Translations under genes and position numbers: made by a program
The notes under the pieces: generated by a model
Database searches by the model: none
What the model was told of the DNA's origin: nothing
Seen by the model: only the letters and a program-made list of their open reading frames with translations
NCBI GenBank assembly: GCA_963842335.1
Contig: CAWJGF010000028.1
Span: 1-64,000, forward strand
Origin: PALSA-600 sp963842335
GTDB lineage: Bacteria > Actinomycetota > Thermoleophilia > Gaiellales > Gaiellaceae
Direction: 5' to 3'
Length of the DNA: 64,000 nt
Shown: piece by piece, positions 27,056 to 34,553 of the stretch
Position numbering within the stretch: position 1 is the first letter of the stretch
How the letters are laid out: every line of letters starts with the position of its first letter

Positions 27056-27075
27056 AACTCTACCTAGATAGAGTT
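27056..27075. promoter_or_regulatory. PadR operator-like inverted repeat
   Basis: AACTCTA and TAGAGTT form a perfect seven-base inverted repeat around CCTAGA, seven bases upstream of the padR start. It is in the divergent region between padR and the GH99-like gene, in a locally AT-rich stretch. Its position fits an autoregulatory operator that could also affect the divergent gene; this is inference. Confidence 0.55.
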
Positions 27076-27151
27076 AATTGTGCAAGCCAGTCTGCTGAAG
27101 AGCGGCCCTTGCCGGTTCGGAGGCGGTGAGACATGATCCGGCAACACCCTG

Positions 27152-28147
27152 GTGCTACGGCCATTCCTCCTCTGCGTGCTGCTCGCGCTCGTTCTGCCCG
27201 TCGCAGCCGCGTCGGCGGCTGCCGTGCGCGTCTCGGCGTTCTACTACCCGTGGTACGGCACGGCGGTAGAAGACGGCGCCTTCCAGCACTGGGGGCAGCG
27301 CAACCACAATCCGCCGAACGACATTGCGTCGAACTTCTATCCGGCGCGTGGGCTCTACTCCTCCTCCGACCGGCTCGTCATCTCGGCACAGATGGACGAG
27401 ATCCGCGCTGCCGGCATCGACGAGATCGCCGTCTCGTGGTGGGGGATGGGCTCGCCGGAAGATGCTCGACTGCCGGCCGTGGTCGCAGCAGCTCGCGCCG
27501 ACGGCATCGCGGTGGCGATTCACCTGGAGCCGTACCCGGGCCGGACGGTGGCCTCGGTCGTCGCCGACCTGACGTATCTGCGGACCTACGGGGTTCGAAC
27601 GTTCTACATCTATCGCGCGTTCGATCTCCCGGTCACCGACTGGGCGGCGGCCAAAGCTTCGTTGCACACCGGAGGCGTCGTGCTCTACGCGCAGACGGGC
27701 CTGGTGGGCGCGGCGGCGGCCGCGGGATTCGATGGTGTCTACACCTACGACATCGTCACGTACGGCGGCAACTCGTTCGCACGGCTCTGCGGCGAAGCGC
27801 ACGCACAGCACTTGCTCTGCGCCCCGTCGGTCGGGCCGGGCTACGACGCGCGACGCGGCAGCGGCGATCCGCACGTGAAACCGCGGCGCAAGGGGGCGAC
27901 CTACGACGCGATGTGGCGCGCGGCGATTGCGGCGAAAGCCGATCGCATCACCATCACATCCTTCAACGAGTGGCACGAGGGCACGCAGATCGAGCCGGCC
28001 GCCTTGCCTCGACGCCACGGCCGCTACCGCTACCTCTCGTACAACGGCGCGTGGGGTTTCTACGGCGTCCCCGCCGAGACCGCCTATCTCGACCGCACGC
28101 GCTACTGGGTCAACGTGTTGCGGAGCACGCCGCCGCTGCAGCCGTAG
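27152..28147 (+). CDS. Secreted GH99-like glycoside hydrolase (endo-alpha-mannosidase family)
   Basis: 331 residues. The N-terminal VLRPFLLCVLLALVLPVAAA is a signal peptide. VSAFYYPWYGTAVEDG, FYPARGLYSSSD, GIDEIAVSWWGMG and the C-terminal ITSFNEWHEGTQIEPA match GH99-type TIM barrels, which cleave glycans with a 1,2-alpha-mannosyl (or related) linkage. The start is uncertain: GTG 27152 has no close ribosome site, while GGAGG at 27119-27123 sits properly before ATG 27133, which is in another frame. A one-base error between them is possible. The 3' end overlaps the HutF-like gene by 46 bases, tail to tail. Confidence 0.8.
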   Translation: MLRPFLLCVLLALVLPVAAASAAAVRVSAFYYPWYGTAVEDGAFQHWGQRNHNPPNDIASNFYPARGLYSSSDRLVISAQMDEIRAAGIDEIAVSWWGMGSPEDARLPAVVAAARADGIAVAIHLEPYPGRTVASVVADLTYLRTYGVRTFYIYRAFDLPVTDWAAAKASLHTGGVVLYAQTGLVGAAAAAGFDGVYTYDIVTYGGNSFARLCGEAHAQHLLCAPSVGPGYDARRGSGDPHVKPRRKGATYDAMWRAAIAAKADRITITSFNEWHEGTQIEPAALPRRHGRYRYLSYNGAWGFYGVPAETAYLDRTRYWVNVLRSTPPLQP

Positions 28148-29121
28148 ATCAGCGCGTCGTAGAGCCCAGCCTCGGCGACCCCGCGGAGTTGCCGGTCGTC
28201 GAGGTCGACGACTGCCTCCGGCCAGGTTTCGAGCCCGAGGGCCGCAGCCCCTTCGTCAGAGCCGAACCCCAGCAGCGCGTCCAGTGGCACGACCCCACGC
28301 TTTCCGGTCTGCCGCCGGGCGATCCCTTCGAGCTCGCGCAGTTCCTCGAGCGGGTCGATGCGTACGTTGGAGTCCGAGCCGATGCACATCGCGATCTCGC
28401 GATGGCGGATTCGGGCAACCGGCAGGAACCCGTCGCCGAGGTTGGCCTCCGTCGTCGGGCAGGCGCAGATGCGGGCGCCGGCGTCGCGCAGCAGATCGAG
28501 CTCGTGCCCGTCTGCGTGCGTCGCGTGCACGACTGTCGTTCGCGGGCCGAGGCAGCCCTCGCGCGCGAGGAGCGCTATCGGGCGCAGGGAATGCTCGGCG
28601 AGGCATTCCTCGATCTCGCGCGGCTGCTCATCGGCGTGCACATGCAACGGCAGCTCGTGCTCCGCTGCGTAGCGGCCGAGCTCGCGGAGCGCGTCGGCGG
28701 GACACGCGCGGACCGAGTGCGGCGCGACTCCCACCCGGATGCCGTCCGCGCGCAGCGTCTCGAGCTGGCGCAGGTAGTCCGCGACCGACTCCTGCCGGAA
28801 TCGCGGGCTGCCGCCGCGGAGGTAGCAGGCAGAAAGCAGGACGAGCGCCACACCGGCCTCATCGGCGGCTGCGGCAGCCGCCCTGGCCTCCTCGAGCCCG
28901 AGGTAGTGGAACTCGCCCACGGCCGTGTATCCGTTCGCGCGCAGTTCCCGGTAGACCTCGACGTACTCGCGCCGGATCTCGTCGACCGTGAGCGACTCGG
29001 CGAGGGTGATCATGCCGTCGCGCCACGCCCAGAACTCGCCGCCCGGCGACCGCCCGCGGAGCGCTCGCTGAAACGCATGGCAGTGCGCGTTCACGAAGCC
29101 GGGGATCGCCAGGGTGCGCAC
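28102..29121 (-). CDS. hutF: Amidohydrolase, HutF-like (formimidoylglutamate deiminase)
   Basis: 339 residues. It starts directly at PGFVNAHCHAFQRALRGRSP (first metal HxH), then FWAWRDGMITLAESL, a HutF hallmark. HADEQPREIEECLAEH, VVHATHADGHELDLL and CIGSDSNVRIDPLEELRELE give the remaining ligands and the catalytic region. HutF deaminates N-formimino-L-glutamate in histidine degradation. Family members are usually about 450 residues; the N-terminal beta-sandwich half of about 55 residues before the first metal motif is missing, and part of the C-terminal half is short. No other hut genes are in the window, so a different amidohydrolase substrate remains possible. Confidence 0.75.
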   Translation of the reverse strand: MRTLAIPGFVNAHCHAFQRALRGRSPGGEFWAWRDGMITLAESLTVDEIRREYVEVYRELRANGYTAVGEFHYLGLEEARAAAAAADEAGVALVLLSACYLRGGSPRFRQESVADYLRQLETLRADGIRVGVAPHSVRACPADALRELGRYAAEHELPLHVHADEQPREIEECLAEHSLRPIALLAREGCLGPRTTVVHATHADGHELDLLRDAGARICACPTTEANLGDGFLPVARIRHREIAMCIGSDSNVRIDPLEELRELEGIARRQTGKRGVVPLDALLGFGSDEGAAALGLETWPEAVVDLDDRQLRGVAEAGLYDALIYGCSGGVLRNTLTQ

Positions 29122-29138
29122 CGCCGTATCCTGTCAGG

Positions 29139-29705
29139 GTGACCACTGCGACCGGCACCGTCCGTGCAAGCGCCGTCAGCGGGCCTCTGGCGCAGCTGCC
29201 GAACGCGCTGACCGTCCTCAGGCTCCTCCTGATCCCGCCGTTCATCGTGGCGATCCTGGTCTCGACGGACGGACGGTCCTGGGCGGCCGGGATCATCTTC
29301 CTGATCGCCGGCATCACCGACCAGGTCGACGGCTATCTCGCCCGGCGCTGGCGCGTCGAGTCGCCGTTCGGGAAGATCGCCGATCCGCTGGCCGACCGGC
29401 TGATGATCGGGATCGCCGTGCTACTCGAGTGGCACGCGGGTCGGCTCCCGTTCGTCTCGCTCGTGATTCCGTTCCGCGACGTGATACTGATGGCGCTGAC
29501 GCCGATCATGGTGCGACGCGGGTACAAGTTCGAGGTGAACATGCTCGGCAAGGCGGCAACCTGGCTGCTCTACCTCGGCGTCGGCTGCTCGATGGTGACC
29601 CATCCTTCAACGGCCTGGCCGCTCTGGATCTTCTGGACCGGGTTCGCGCTCGCGGTCGCGTCGGTCGTGCAGTACGCCGTGAAGGCGCGCCGGGAAGTGA
29701 CCTGA
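29139..29705 (+). CDS. pgsA: CDP-alcohol phosphatidyltransferase (PgsA-like)
   Basis: 188 residues from GTG 29139, with four to five membrane spans. The CDP-alcohol phosphotransferase signature D-x2-D-G-x2-A-R-x8-G-x3-D-x3-D is complete in DQVDGYLARRWRVESPFGKI followed by ADPLADR. PNALTVLRLLLIPPFIVAIL is the usual first span of phosphatidylglycerophosphate synthases. Product specificity (PGP versus another head group) is not proven. It is divergent from the HutF-like gene by 17 bases, and its stop shares one base with the next ATG. Confidence 0.87.
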   Translation: MTTATGTVRASAVSGPLAQLPNALTVLRLLLIPPFIVAILVSTDGRSWAAGIIFLIAGITDQVDGYLARRWRVESPFGKIADPLADRLMIGIAVLLEWHAGRLPFVSLVIPFRDVILMALTPIMVRRGYKFEVNMLGKAATWLLYLGVGCSMVTHPSTAWPLWIFWTGFALAVASVVQYAVKARREVT

Positions 29706-32212
29706 TGCGCGCCGTCGTGATGGCAGGAGGTGAGGGCACCCGCCTGCGCCCGCTGACGTCCAATCAGCCCAAGCCGATGGTGCCGATCCTCGGCAAGCCG
29801 TGCATGGAGCACATCCTTGAACTGCTGCGCGAGCACGGGTTCGAGGACGTCGTCGTCACGGTTGCGTTCCTGCCACAGGCGATTCGCTCCTACTTCGGCG
29901 ACGGCGAGAACCTCGGCTTGAACATCGAGTATTCGGTCGAGGAGAGCCCGCTCGGCACCGCGGGGTCCGTGCGGCTCGGTAGCGACCGCCTCGACGAGAC
30001 CTTCCTCGTCATCTCGGGTGATGCGCTGTGCGACATCGACCTCGGCCAGATCGTCTCGTTCCACAAGGAGAAGGGCGCGGCCGTGACGATCGGCATGAAG
30101 TCGGTCGACAACCCGCTCGAGTTCGGGATCGTCGTCACCGACGAGGACGGGCGCGTCGAGCGCTTCCTCGAGAAGCCGTCGTGGGGGCAGGTCTTCTCCG
30201 ACACGATCAACACCGGGATCTACGTCCTCGAGCCAGAGGTGCTCCGTCACATCCCGACCGACCGGCCCTACGACTTCTCGAAAGAGCTCTTTCCGCTGCT
30301 GCTCGAGATGGGGCGCCCGATCTACGGGGTCGTCTGCGACGGCTACTGGCAGGACATCGGCAACCTCGATCAGTACCGCCAGGCGAACTTCGATGCGCTC
30401 GACGAGAAAGTGCGGCTGAACGGCTCGGGCCTGAAGATCCGCGGTGACGTGTGGGTGGGCGAAGGAGTCGAGATCGACGACGTCGAGGGAGTCGAAGGCC
30501 CAGCGTTCATCGGCAACTACTGCACCGTCTCACCCGACGCGTCCGTCGGCCCGTACACCGTCCTCGGCCCCGGCACGACGTTGCGCGAGGGCGGACGGGT
30601 CTCGCGCAGCGTGATCGACGCGTCTTGCTACATCGGCCGCAGCGCATCGATCGAGGGCGCGATCCTGGGTCGCGGCTGCGACGTGCGCGCGCACGCGCGC
30701 GTCCACGAAGGGGTGGCGATCGGTGACCAGGTGACGCTCGGTGACCAGTCCGTCGTCTATCCGGGCGTGCGGATCTATCCGTACAAGGAAGTCGAGTCCG
30801 GCGCGCAGATCCACGAGAGCCTGATCTGGGAGTCCCGCGGCACGACCCGGGTCTTCGGCAAGGACGGGGTCATGGGCCTCGTCAACGTCGACCTGACGCC
30901 CGAGGTCGCGCTGCGCTTCGGTGCTGCGCTCGGGACCGCGCTGAAGCGCGGCGCCCGCGTCGTCGCAAGCCGCGAGAGCGCGCCGGCGTATCGGATGATC
31001 AAGCGCGCGCTGATCTCGGGCCTCAACTCGACGGGCGTGCACGTGGCGGACCTGCGCACGCTTCCGGCTCCGGTCGGGAAGCACCTGCTGAAGACGCAGG
31101 GCTACGACGCAGCGTTCCACATCGGCGCTGCGTCGAACGATCCCGAGGCGGTGCAGATTCGGCTCTTCGAGCGCCCCGGGGTCGCGCTGTCGTCCAGCCT
31201 GCAGAAAGAGATCGACAAGCACTACACCCGTCAAGAGCTGCGGCGCGTGCCGTTCGGTGATGTCGCGTCGATCACGTATCCGGCGCGCGCCCGGGAGAGC
31301 TATGCAAGCGACCTCCTTGCGGACCTCGACGTGGAGGCGATCCACGGTCGCGACTTCCGCATCGTCGTCGACTACGGCTACTCGGCCGGCAGCTACGTCC
31401 TGCCGCTCGTCCTCGGCCCGCTCGGGGTCGAGGCGGTGACGGCACACGCGTTCGAGTCAGACGCGTCGTCAGGCCCGGTGCGCCTGCACGAGACGATCCA
31501 GCAGGCGAAGCGGCTCGTCGCGGCCGTCAACGCTGACTTCGGGGCGGTCTTCGACCGCTCGGCGGAGCGCATCTACCTGATCGATGAGATCGGGCACGAC
31601 GTCCCGCCCGAGCAGGCGCTACTGCTCTACCTGCGGCTGATCGCATCGACCGGGCACCGAGGCAAGGTGGTCGTGCCGATCAACACGACGAGCCAGGTGG
31701 AGGAGATTGCCGGCGAGGGAATCGAGATCGTGCGGACTCCGGTCTCGCTGCCCGACCTGACGCGCATGGCAGCGGACGACGGGGTTCTCTTCGGGGGTGC
31801 CGTCGGCGGCGGCTACGTGTTCCCGGACTTCCTCCCGGCCTACGACGCGATCGCTTCGCTCTGCAAGCTCCTCGAGCTTCTCGCGCCCGTGCAGCGTCCC
31901 CTGTCGGAGCTCGTCGCCGAGCTGCCGCAGCCAACCCTGCTCCACCGTCAGGTGCAATGTTCGTGGGCGATGAAGGGCATGGTCATGCGCCTCCTCAACG
32001 AGCGCTTCTCGGATGCGAACGTCGACCTGCTCGACGGGATCAAGATCTTCGACGAACGTGGCTGGGTGCAGGTGCTGCCCGACCCCGACGAGCCGCTGAT
32101 CCACATCTACGCGGAGGGTGAGTCCGAGGAGGCGTCCGCCGAGCTCGAGGAGGAGTTGCGCAGAATCGTCACCGACGTGATCGAACGCGAGGAAGTCGGC
32201 GCGCGGACCTGA
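29705..32212 (+). CDS. Nucleotidyltransferase / left-handed-helix / phosphomannomutase-like fusion
   Basis: 835 residues. At 1-235 is a sugar-phosphate nucleotidyltransferase (VVMAGGEGTRLRPLTSNQPK, LVISGDALCDIDL). At about 245-370 is a left-handed beta-helix of hexapeptide repeats (GDVWVGEGVEI, GRSASIEGAILGRGCDV). At about 380-815 is a phosphohexomutase domain (FGKDGVMGLVNVDLTPEVAL). This architecture is annotated in other bacteria as mannose-1-phosphate guanylyltransferase/phosphomannomutase. The usual catalytic TASHNP loop is replaced by GAASNDPEAVQIRLFE near residue 475, so mutase activity is uncertain. It follows pgsA with a one-base overlap. Possible role: GDP-mannose or a related sugar nucleotide for envelope glycans. 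Confidence 0.85.
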   Translation: MRAVVMAGGEGTRLRPLTSNQPKPMVPILGKPCMEHILELLREHGFEDVVVTVAFLPQAIRSYFGDGENLGLNIEYSVEESPLGTAGSVRLGSDRLDETFLVISGDALCDIDLGQIVSFHKEKGAAVTIGMKSVDNPLEFGIVVTDEDGRVERFLEKPSWGQVFSDTINTGIYVLEPEVLRHIPTDRPYDFSKELFPLLLEMGRPIYGVVCDGYWQDIGNLDQYRQANFDALDEKVRLNGSGLKIRGDVWVGEGVEIDDVEGVEGPAFIGNYCTVSPDASVGPYTVLGPGTTLREGGRVSRSVIDASCYIGRSASIEGAILGRGCDVRAHARVHEGVAIGDQVTLGDQSVVYPGVRIYPYKEVESGAQIHESLIWESRGTTRVFGKDGVMGLVNVDLTPEVALRFGAALGTALKRGARVVASRESAPAYRMIKRALISGLNSTGVHVADLRTLPAPVGKHLLKTQGYDAAFHIGAASNDPEAVQIRLFERPGVALSSSLQKEIDKHYTRQELRRVPFGDVASITYPARARESYASDLLADLDVEAIHGRDFRIVVDYGYSAGSYVLPLVLGPLGVEAVTAHAFESDASSGPVRLHETIQQAKRLVAAVNADFGAVFDRSAERIYLIDEIGHDVPPEQALLLYLRLIASTGHRGKVVVPINTTSQVEEIAGEGIEIVRTPVSLPDLTRMAADDGVLFGGAVGGGYVFPDFLPAYDAIASLCKLLELLAPVQRPLSELVAELPQPTLLHRQVQCSWAMKGMVMRLLNERFSDANVDLLDGIKIFDERGWVQVLPDPDEPLIHIYAEGESEEASAELEEELRRIVTDVIEREEVGART

Positions 32213-32238
32213 AAGCGTTGCAAGGCCCTAAGACTCGC

Positions 32239-32268
32239 TTAACATCGGCGGGCGTTTCCTGATCTAAC
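32239..32268 (+). promoter_or_regulatory. Candidate promoter of the intergenic RNA
   Basis: TTAACA (32239-32244) and TCTAAC (32263-32268) are separated by 18 bases, giving five of six and four of six matches to the sigma-70 consensus. Transcription would begin near 32275, just before the structured region. Confidence 0.4.
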
Positions 32269-32274
32269 CTGCGC

Positions 32275-32500
32275 GGTGTACGGCGGCAATGCACGGCACG
32301 GCACGCAGCCCAAGCGCGTGGGGGCGTGGGGCCAGCGTGACGGGCAAGCGCATGAAGCAGGGGTCGAGGAGCGCCTCAGGCGGCGCTCCCTCGGCTTGCT
32401 CGGAGAGGCTCCGCTTCAGCGCGCTCCCGCGGGTACCGAGCACCCTTCAGACAGGAGTTGCCCGGGCCAACGGGAATCAGAGACGCGATGTCCCGAGCTA
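32275..32500 (+). ncRNA. Candidate structured RNA upstream of the rsiG-like/garA/ftsR operon
   Basis: The 365-base gap before the RsiG-like gene has no convincing ORF but strong pairing potential. CGGGCAA (32341-32347) pairs with TTGCCCG (32458-32464) and encloses two hairpins. These are GAGGAGCGCC (32366-32375) with GGCGCTCCCTC (32382-32392, one bulge), and TGCTCGG (32397-32403) with CCGAGCA (32436-32442). A third hairpin, CGGGA/TCCCG, spans 32471-32495. This three-way junction is followed directly by the operator. I do not recognise a known class. It could be an independent small RNA or a leader/riboswitch. Confidence 0.4.
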
Positions 32501-32505
32501 AACCC

Positions 32506-32522
32506 TTAACCTGAGGTTGACG
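32506..32522 (+). promoter_or_regulatory. Palindromic operator overlapping a -35 element (MerR/FtsR-type)
   Basis: TTAACCTGAGGTTGA (32506-32520) is a near-perfect 15-base palindrome with AACCT/AGGTT half-sites. Its right half runs into TTGACG (32517-32522), a good -35. A weak -10 (around GAATGCTAG, 32542-32550) would need a spacer of about 20 bases, long as in MerR-controlled promoters. The operon downstream encodes a MerR-family FtsR, so autoregulation is a natural inference. Confidence 0.5.
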
Positions 32523-32577
32523 GTTCTCGCATCCTCTGCTGGAATGCTAGAGCCCCGACGACAACGAAAGGCGCAAC

Positions 32578-32820
32578 GTGGAACCGCTACCGGATCTGGG
32601 CTCGCTGTCCGACGACGAGCTGAAGGGCCTGATCGACGACTCCCAGGAGAAGGAGCGCGAGGTGAGCTACCAGCGCCGCCTGCTGCACGGGAAGATCGAC
32701 ATCCTGCGCGCGGAGCTCGTCGCACGACTGCAGAAGTCAGGGGGCCGGAGCGTCCTCGACGAGGTCGACGTCGACCGTCTGACGGAGATCCTGGCCGGGA
32801 AGGCCGCGCCACGTTCATGA
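32578..32820 (+). CDS. RsiG-like c-di-GMP-binding small protein
   Basis: 80 residues from GTG 32578, with GAAAGG as ribosome site. It is predicted almost all helical. Residues 26-41 (EREVSYQRRLLHGKID) match the signature E-x3-S-x2-R-x3-Q-x3-D of RsiG, the c-di-GMP-dependent anti-sigma factor of WhiG in actinobacteria, with His37 in place of Gln: E26, S30, R33, H37, D41. Streptomyces RsiG has two such motifs; single-motif forms that would dimerise are known from deep-branching actinobacteria. It probably binds c-di-GMP and possibly a sigma factor. No WhiG/FliA-type sigma gene is in this window. It is first in the operon with garA and ftsR. Confidence 0.7.
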   Translation: MEPLPDLGSLSDDELKGLIDDSQEKEREVSYQRRLLHGKIDILRAELVARLQKSGGRSVLDEVDVDRLTEILAGKAAPRS

Positions 32821-32839
32821 CCGCAGCGCGCGGAACGCC

Positions 32840-33298
32840 GTGAGCGTCGTCTACTGCCAGGAGTGTGGATTCCAGAACCCGGAGTCCGCCAACTACTGCT
32901 CGCGGTGCGGCTCGCTGCTCACGAAGGGCGAGTCCTCGGGCGAGACCACGCAGACGTTCTCGCCGGAGGAGATCGCCGACCTCGAGCATGATCCGGTGAT
33001 CGGCCTCGAAGGCCCGGCGCTCGTCGTCCGCGCCGGCGGTGGACGGGCGGGGGAGAGCTTCAAGCCGACCTCGGAGCGCACTCGCATCGGCCGTTCTCCC
33101 GACTGCGAGGTGTTCCTGGACGACGTCACGGTTTCCCGGAATCACGCGGTGCTCGTGGAGCGCGACGGCGGCTTCTTCGTCGAAGACCAGGAGTCGCTGA
33201 ACGGAACGTTCGTGAACCGCCGGCGCATCGACAGCGCGCCCCTCGAGAACGGCGACGAGCTCCAGATCGGCAAATACCGGATGACCTTCATCGCATGA
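32840..33298 (+). CDS. garA: GarA-like FHA protein with an N-terminal zinc ribbon
   Basis: 152 residues from GTG 32840. A zinc ribbon comes first (C6, C9, C20, C23). Then comes GETTQTF at 34-40, corresponding to the ETT phosphorylation motif of mycobacterial GarA. The FHA domain spans about residues 60-150 (RIGRSPDCEVFLDDVTVSRNHAV, SLNGTFVNRRRIDSAPLENGDE, QIGKYRMTF). GarA, when unphosphorylated, binds and regulates 2-oxoglutarate dehydrogenase and glutamate dehydrogenase. Ser/Thr kinases of the PknB/PknG type switch it off by FHA self-binding. The zinc ribbon is not part of mycobacterial GarA. ftsR follows with a 4-base overlap. Confidence 0.87.
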   Translation: MSVVYCQECGFQNPESANYCSRCGSLLTKGESSGETTQTFSPEEIADLEHDPVIGLEGPALVVRAGGGRAGESFKPTSERTRIGRSPDCEVFLDDVTVSRNHAVLVERDGGFFVEDQESLNGTFVNRRRIDSAPLENGDELQIGKYRMTFIA

Positions 33299-33984
33299 CG
33301 TCGACGGCCCGGCAGCCGAGCCGTGAGCGCCTCCTGCGGATCGGGGAGGTCGTGCGCCGCCTCAGCGACGAGTTCCCGGACATCTCGATCTCGAAGATCC
33401 GCTACCTCGAGGACGAGGGTCTCGTGACGCCGTCGCGGACGCAGGGCGGATACCGCCTGTTCAGCTCAGAAGACGTCGACCGGCTCGAGATGATCCTCCG
33501 CCTGCAGCGCGACGAGTTCCTGCCGCTCCGCGTGATCCGCGACGAGCTCGACGCTCCGGGCGCGAAGGAGCGCAAGCGGCGGCGGCCGACAGCCCTCGGC
33601 TCGACGGAGGACGAGATCGACCTCGCCGAGCTCTGTAGCCGCGCGGGTATCAACAGCGAGCTTGCGAAGGAGCTCGACGAGTTCGGGCTCATCGCGTCGC
33701 GCGGAAGTGGGGCCGACAAGCGTTACCCCGAGTCGGACGCCGACGTGGCAGCGACGTGCGCACAGCTTGCGCGCTACGGCGTCGACCCGCGCCATCTCCG
33801 CACCTTTCGCACCGCAGCCGGCCGGCAGGCTGCGTTGATCCAGCAACTGGTCGCGGCGGCGCTCCAGGCGCGGGCACCCGAGCGGCGCGCGCAAGGTCTG
33901 CACGACCTGCAGCAGCTCGCGGAGCTTGCGAGCGAGCTCTCGTCGCTGCTCTTCTGGCGCGACCTGCGAGACTTCGCCCAGTGA
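33295..33984 (+). CDS. ftsR: MerR-family regulator FtsR
   Basis: 229 residues. The MerR-type winged helix lies at about residues 11-80 (RIGEVVRRLSDEFPDISISK, IRYLEDEGLVTPSRTQGGYR, then a helix with DVDRLEMILRLQRDEFLPLR). The middle and C-terminal part (helical, ending ELASELSSLLFWRDLRDFA) matches the FtsR/Rv1828 family, which controls ftsZ expression and division in actinobacteria. The garA-ftsR neighbourhood is as in mycobacteria. It overlaps apt by 4 bases. The palindrome at 32506-32520 is a plausible binding site. Confidence 0.88.
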   Translation: MTSTARQPSRERLLRIGEVVRRLSDEFPDISISKIRYLEDEGLVTPSRTQGGYRLFSSEDVDRLEMILRLQRDEFLPLRVIRDELDAPGAKERKRRRPTALGSTEDEIDLAELCSRAGINSELAKELDEFGLIASRGSGADKRYPESDADVAATCAQLARYGVDPRHLRTFRTAAGRQAALIQQLVAAALQARAPERRAQGLHDLQQLAELASELSSLLFWRDLRDFAQ

Positions 33985-34499
33985 CGATCGATCTCCGCTC
34001 GAAGATCCGCGAGGTCCCGGACTTCCCGACCCCCGGCGTGGGCTTCAAGGACTTCACGCCGCTGCTCGCCGATCCCGAGGCGCTGCGGCAGTCGGTCACC
34101 GATCTCGCGGAGTGGGTGAAGGCGAAGGAGTGTGACCTCGTGCTCGGCGCGGAGGCGCGCGGGTTCATCCTCGGCGCGGCGATCGCGCGCGAGGCCGGGG
34201 TCGGCTTCGTCCCGGCGCGACGTCCCGGCAAGTTGCCTCCGGAGACCGTCAGCGCGTCGTACAAGCTCGAATACGGCTCGAACTCGCTCGAGCTGCACCC
34301 TGATCTGATCCCGAAGGGCTCGCGTGTGGTCGTGCACGACGATGTGCTCGCGACCGGAGGCACGGTCGAGGCGATCAACGGGCTCGTCCGCCAGCTCGGC
34401 GGCATCGTGGTCGGAGCTTGCTTCATCATCGAGCTGACCTTCCTCGGCGGCCGTGAACGGCTCGCCGATTGCGATCTGCACGCGCTGATCGAGTATTAA
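33981..34499 (+). CDS. apt: Adenine phosphoribosyltransferase
   Basis: Salvages adenine to AMP with PRPP. 172 residues from GTG 33981. IREVPDFPTPGVGFKDFTPLL is the diagnostic N-terminus, GAEARGFILGAAIARE the base-binding region, and VVVHDDVLATGGTVEAI the PRPP-binding motif. Length and motif order are normal. It overlaps ftsR by 4 bases and is probably the last gene of the operon. Confidence 0.95.
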   Translation: MTIDLRSKIREVPDFPTPGVGFKDFTPLLADPEALRQSVTDLAEWVKAKECDLVLGAEARGFILGAAIAREAGVGFVPARRPGKLPPETVSASYKLEYGSNSLELHPDLIPKGSRVVVHDDVLATGGTVEAINGLVRQLGGIVVGACFIIELTFLGGRERLADCDLHALIEY

Positions 34500-34553
34500 G
34501 GCGGCAAGCCGACCATCAATACCGCGTCCGGTGCGTCCGATAAGACAGAAGGC

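Noticed and set aside
27133..29142. Plus-strand open frame of 669 codons spanning the GH99-like and HutF-like genes
   Set aside because: Its translation is low-complexity Arg-rich and is a shadow of two real genes in other frames.
32440..32500. Cobalamin riboswitch suggested by CAGACAGGAG followed by GCCC, and by GGGAA
   Set aside because: The B12-box-like part lacks the central ACC, and the elements are in the wrong order. No vitamin B12 gene follows.
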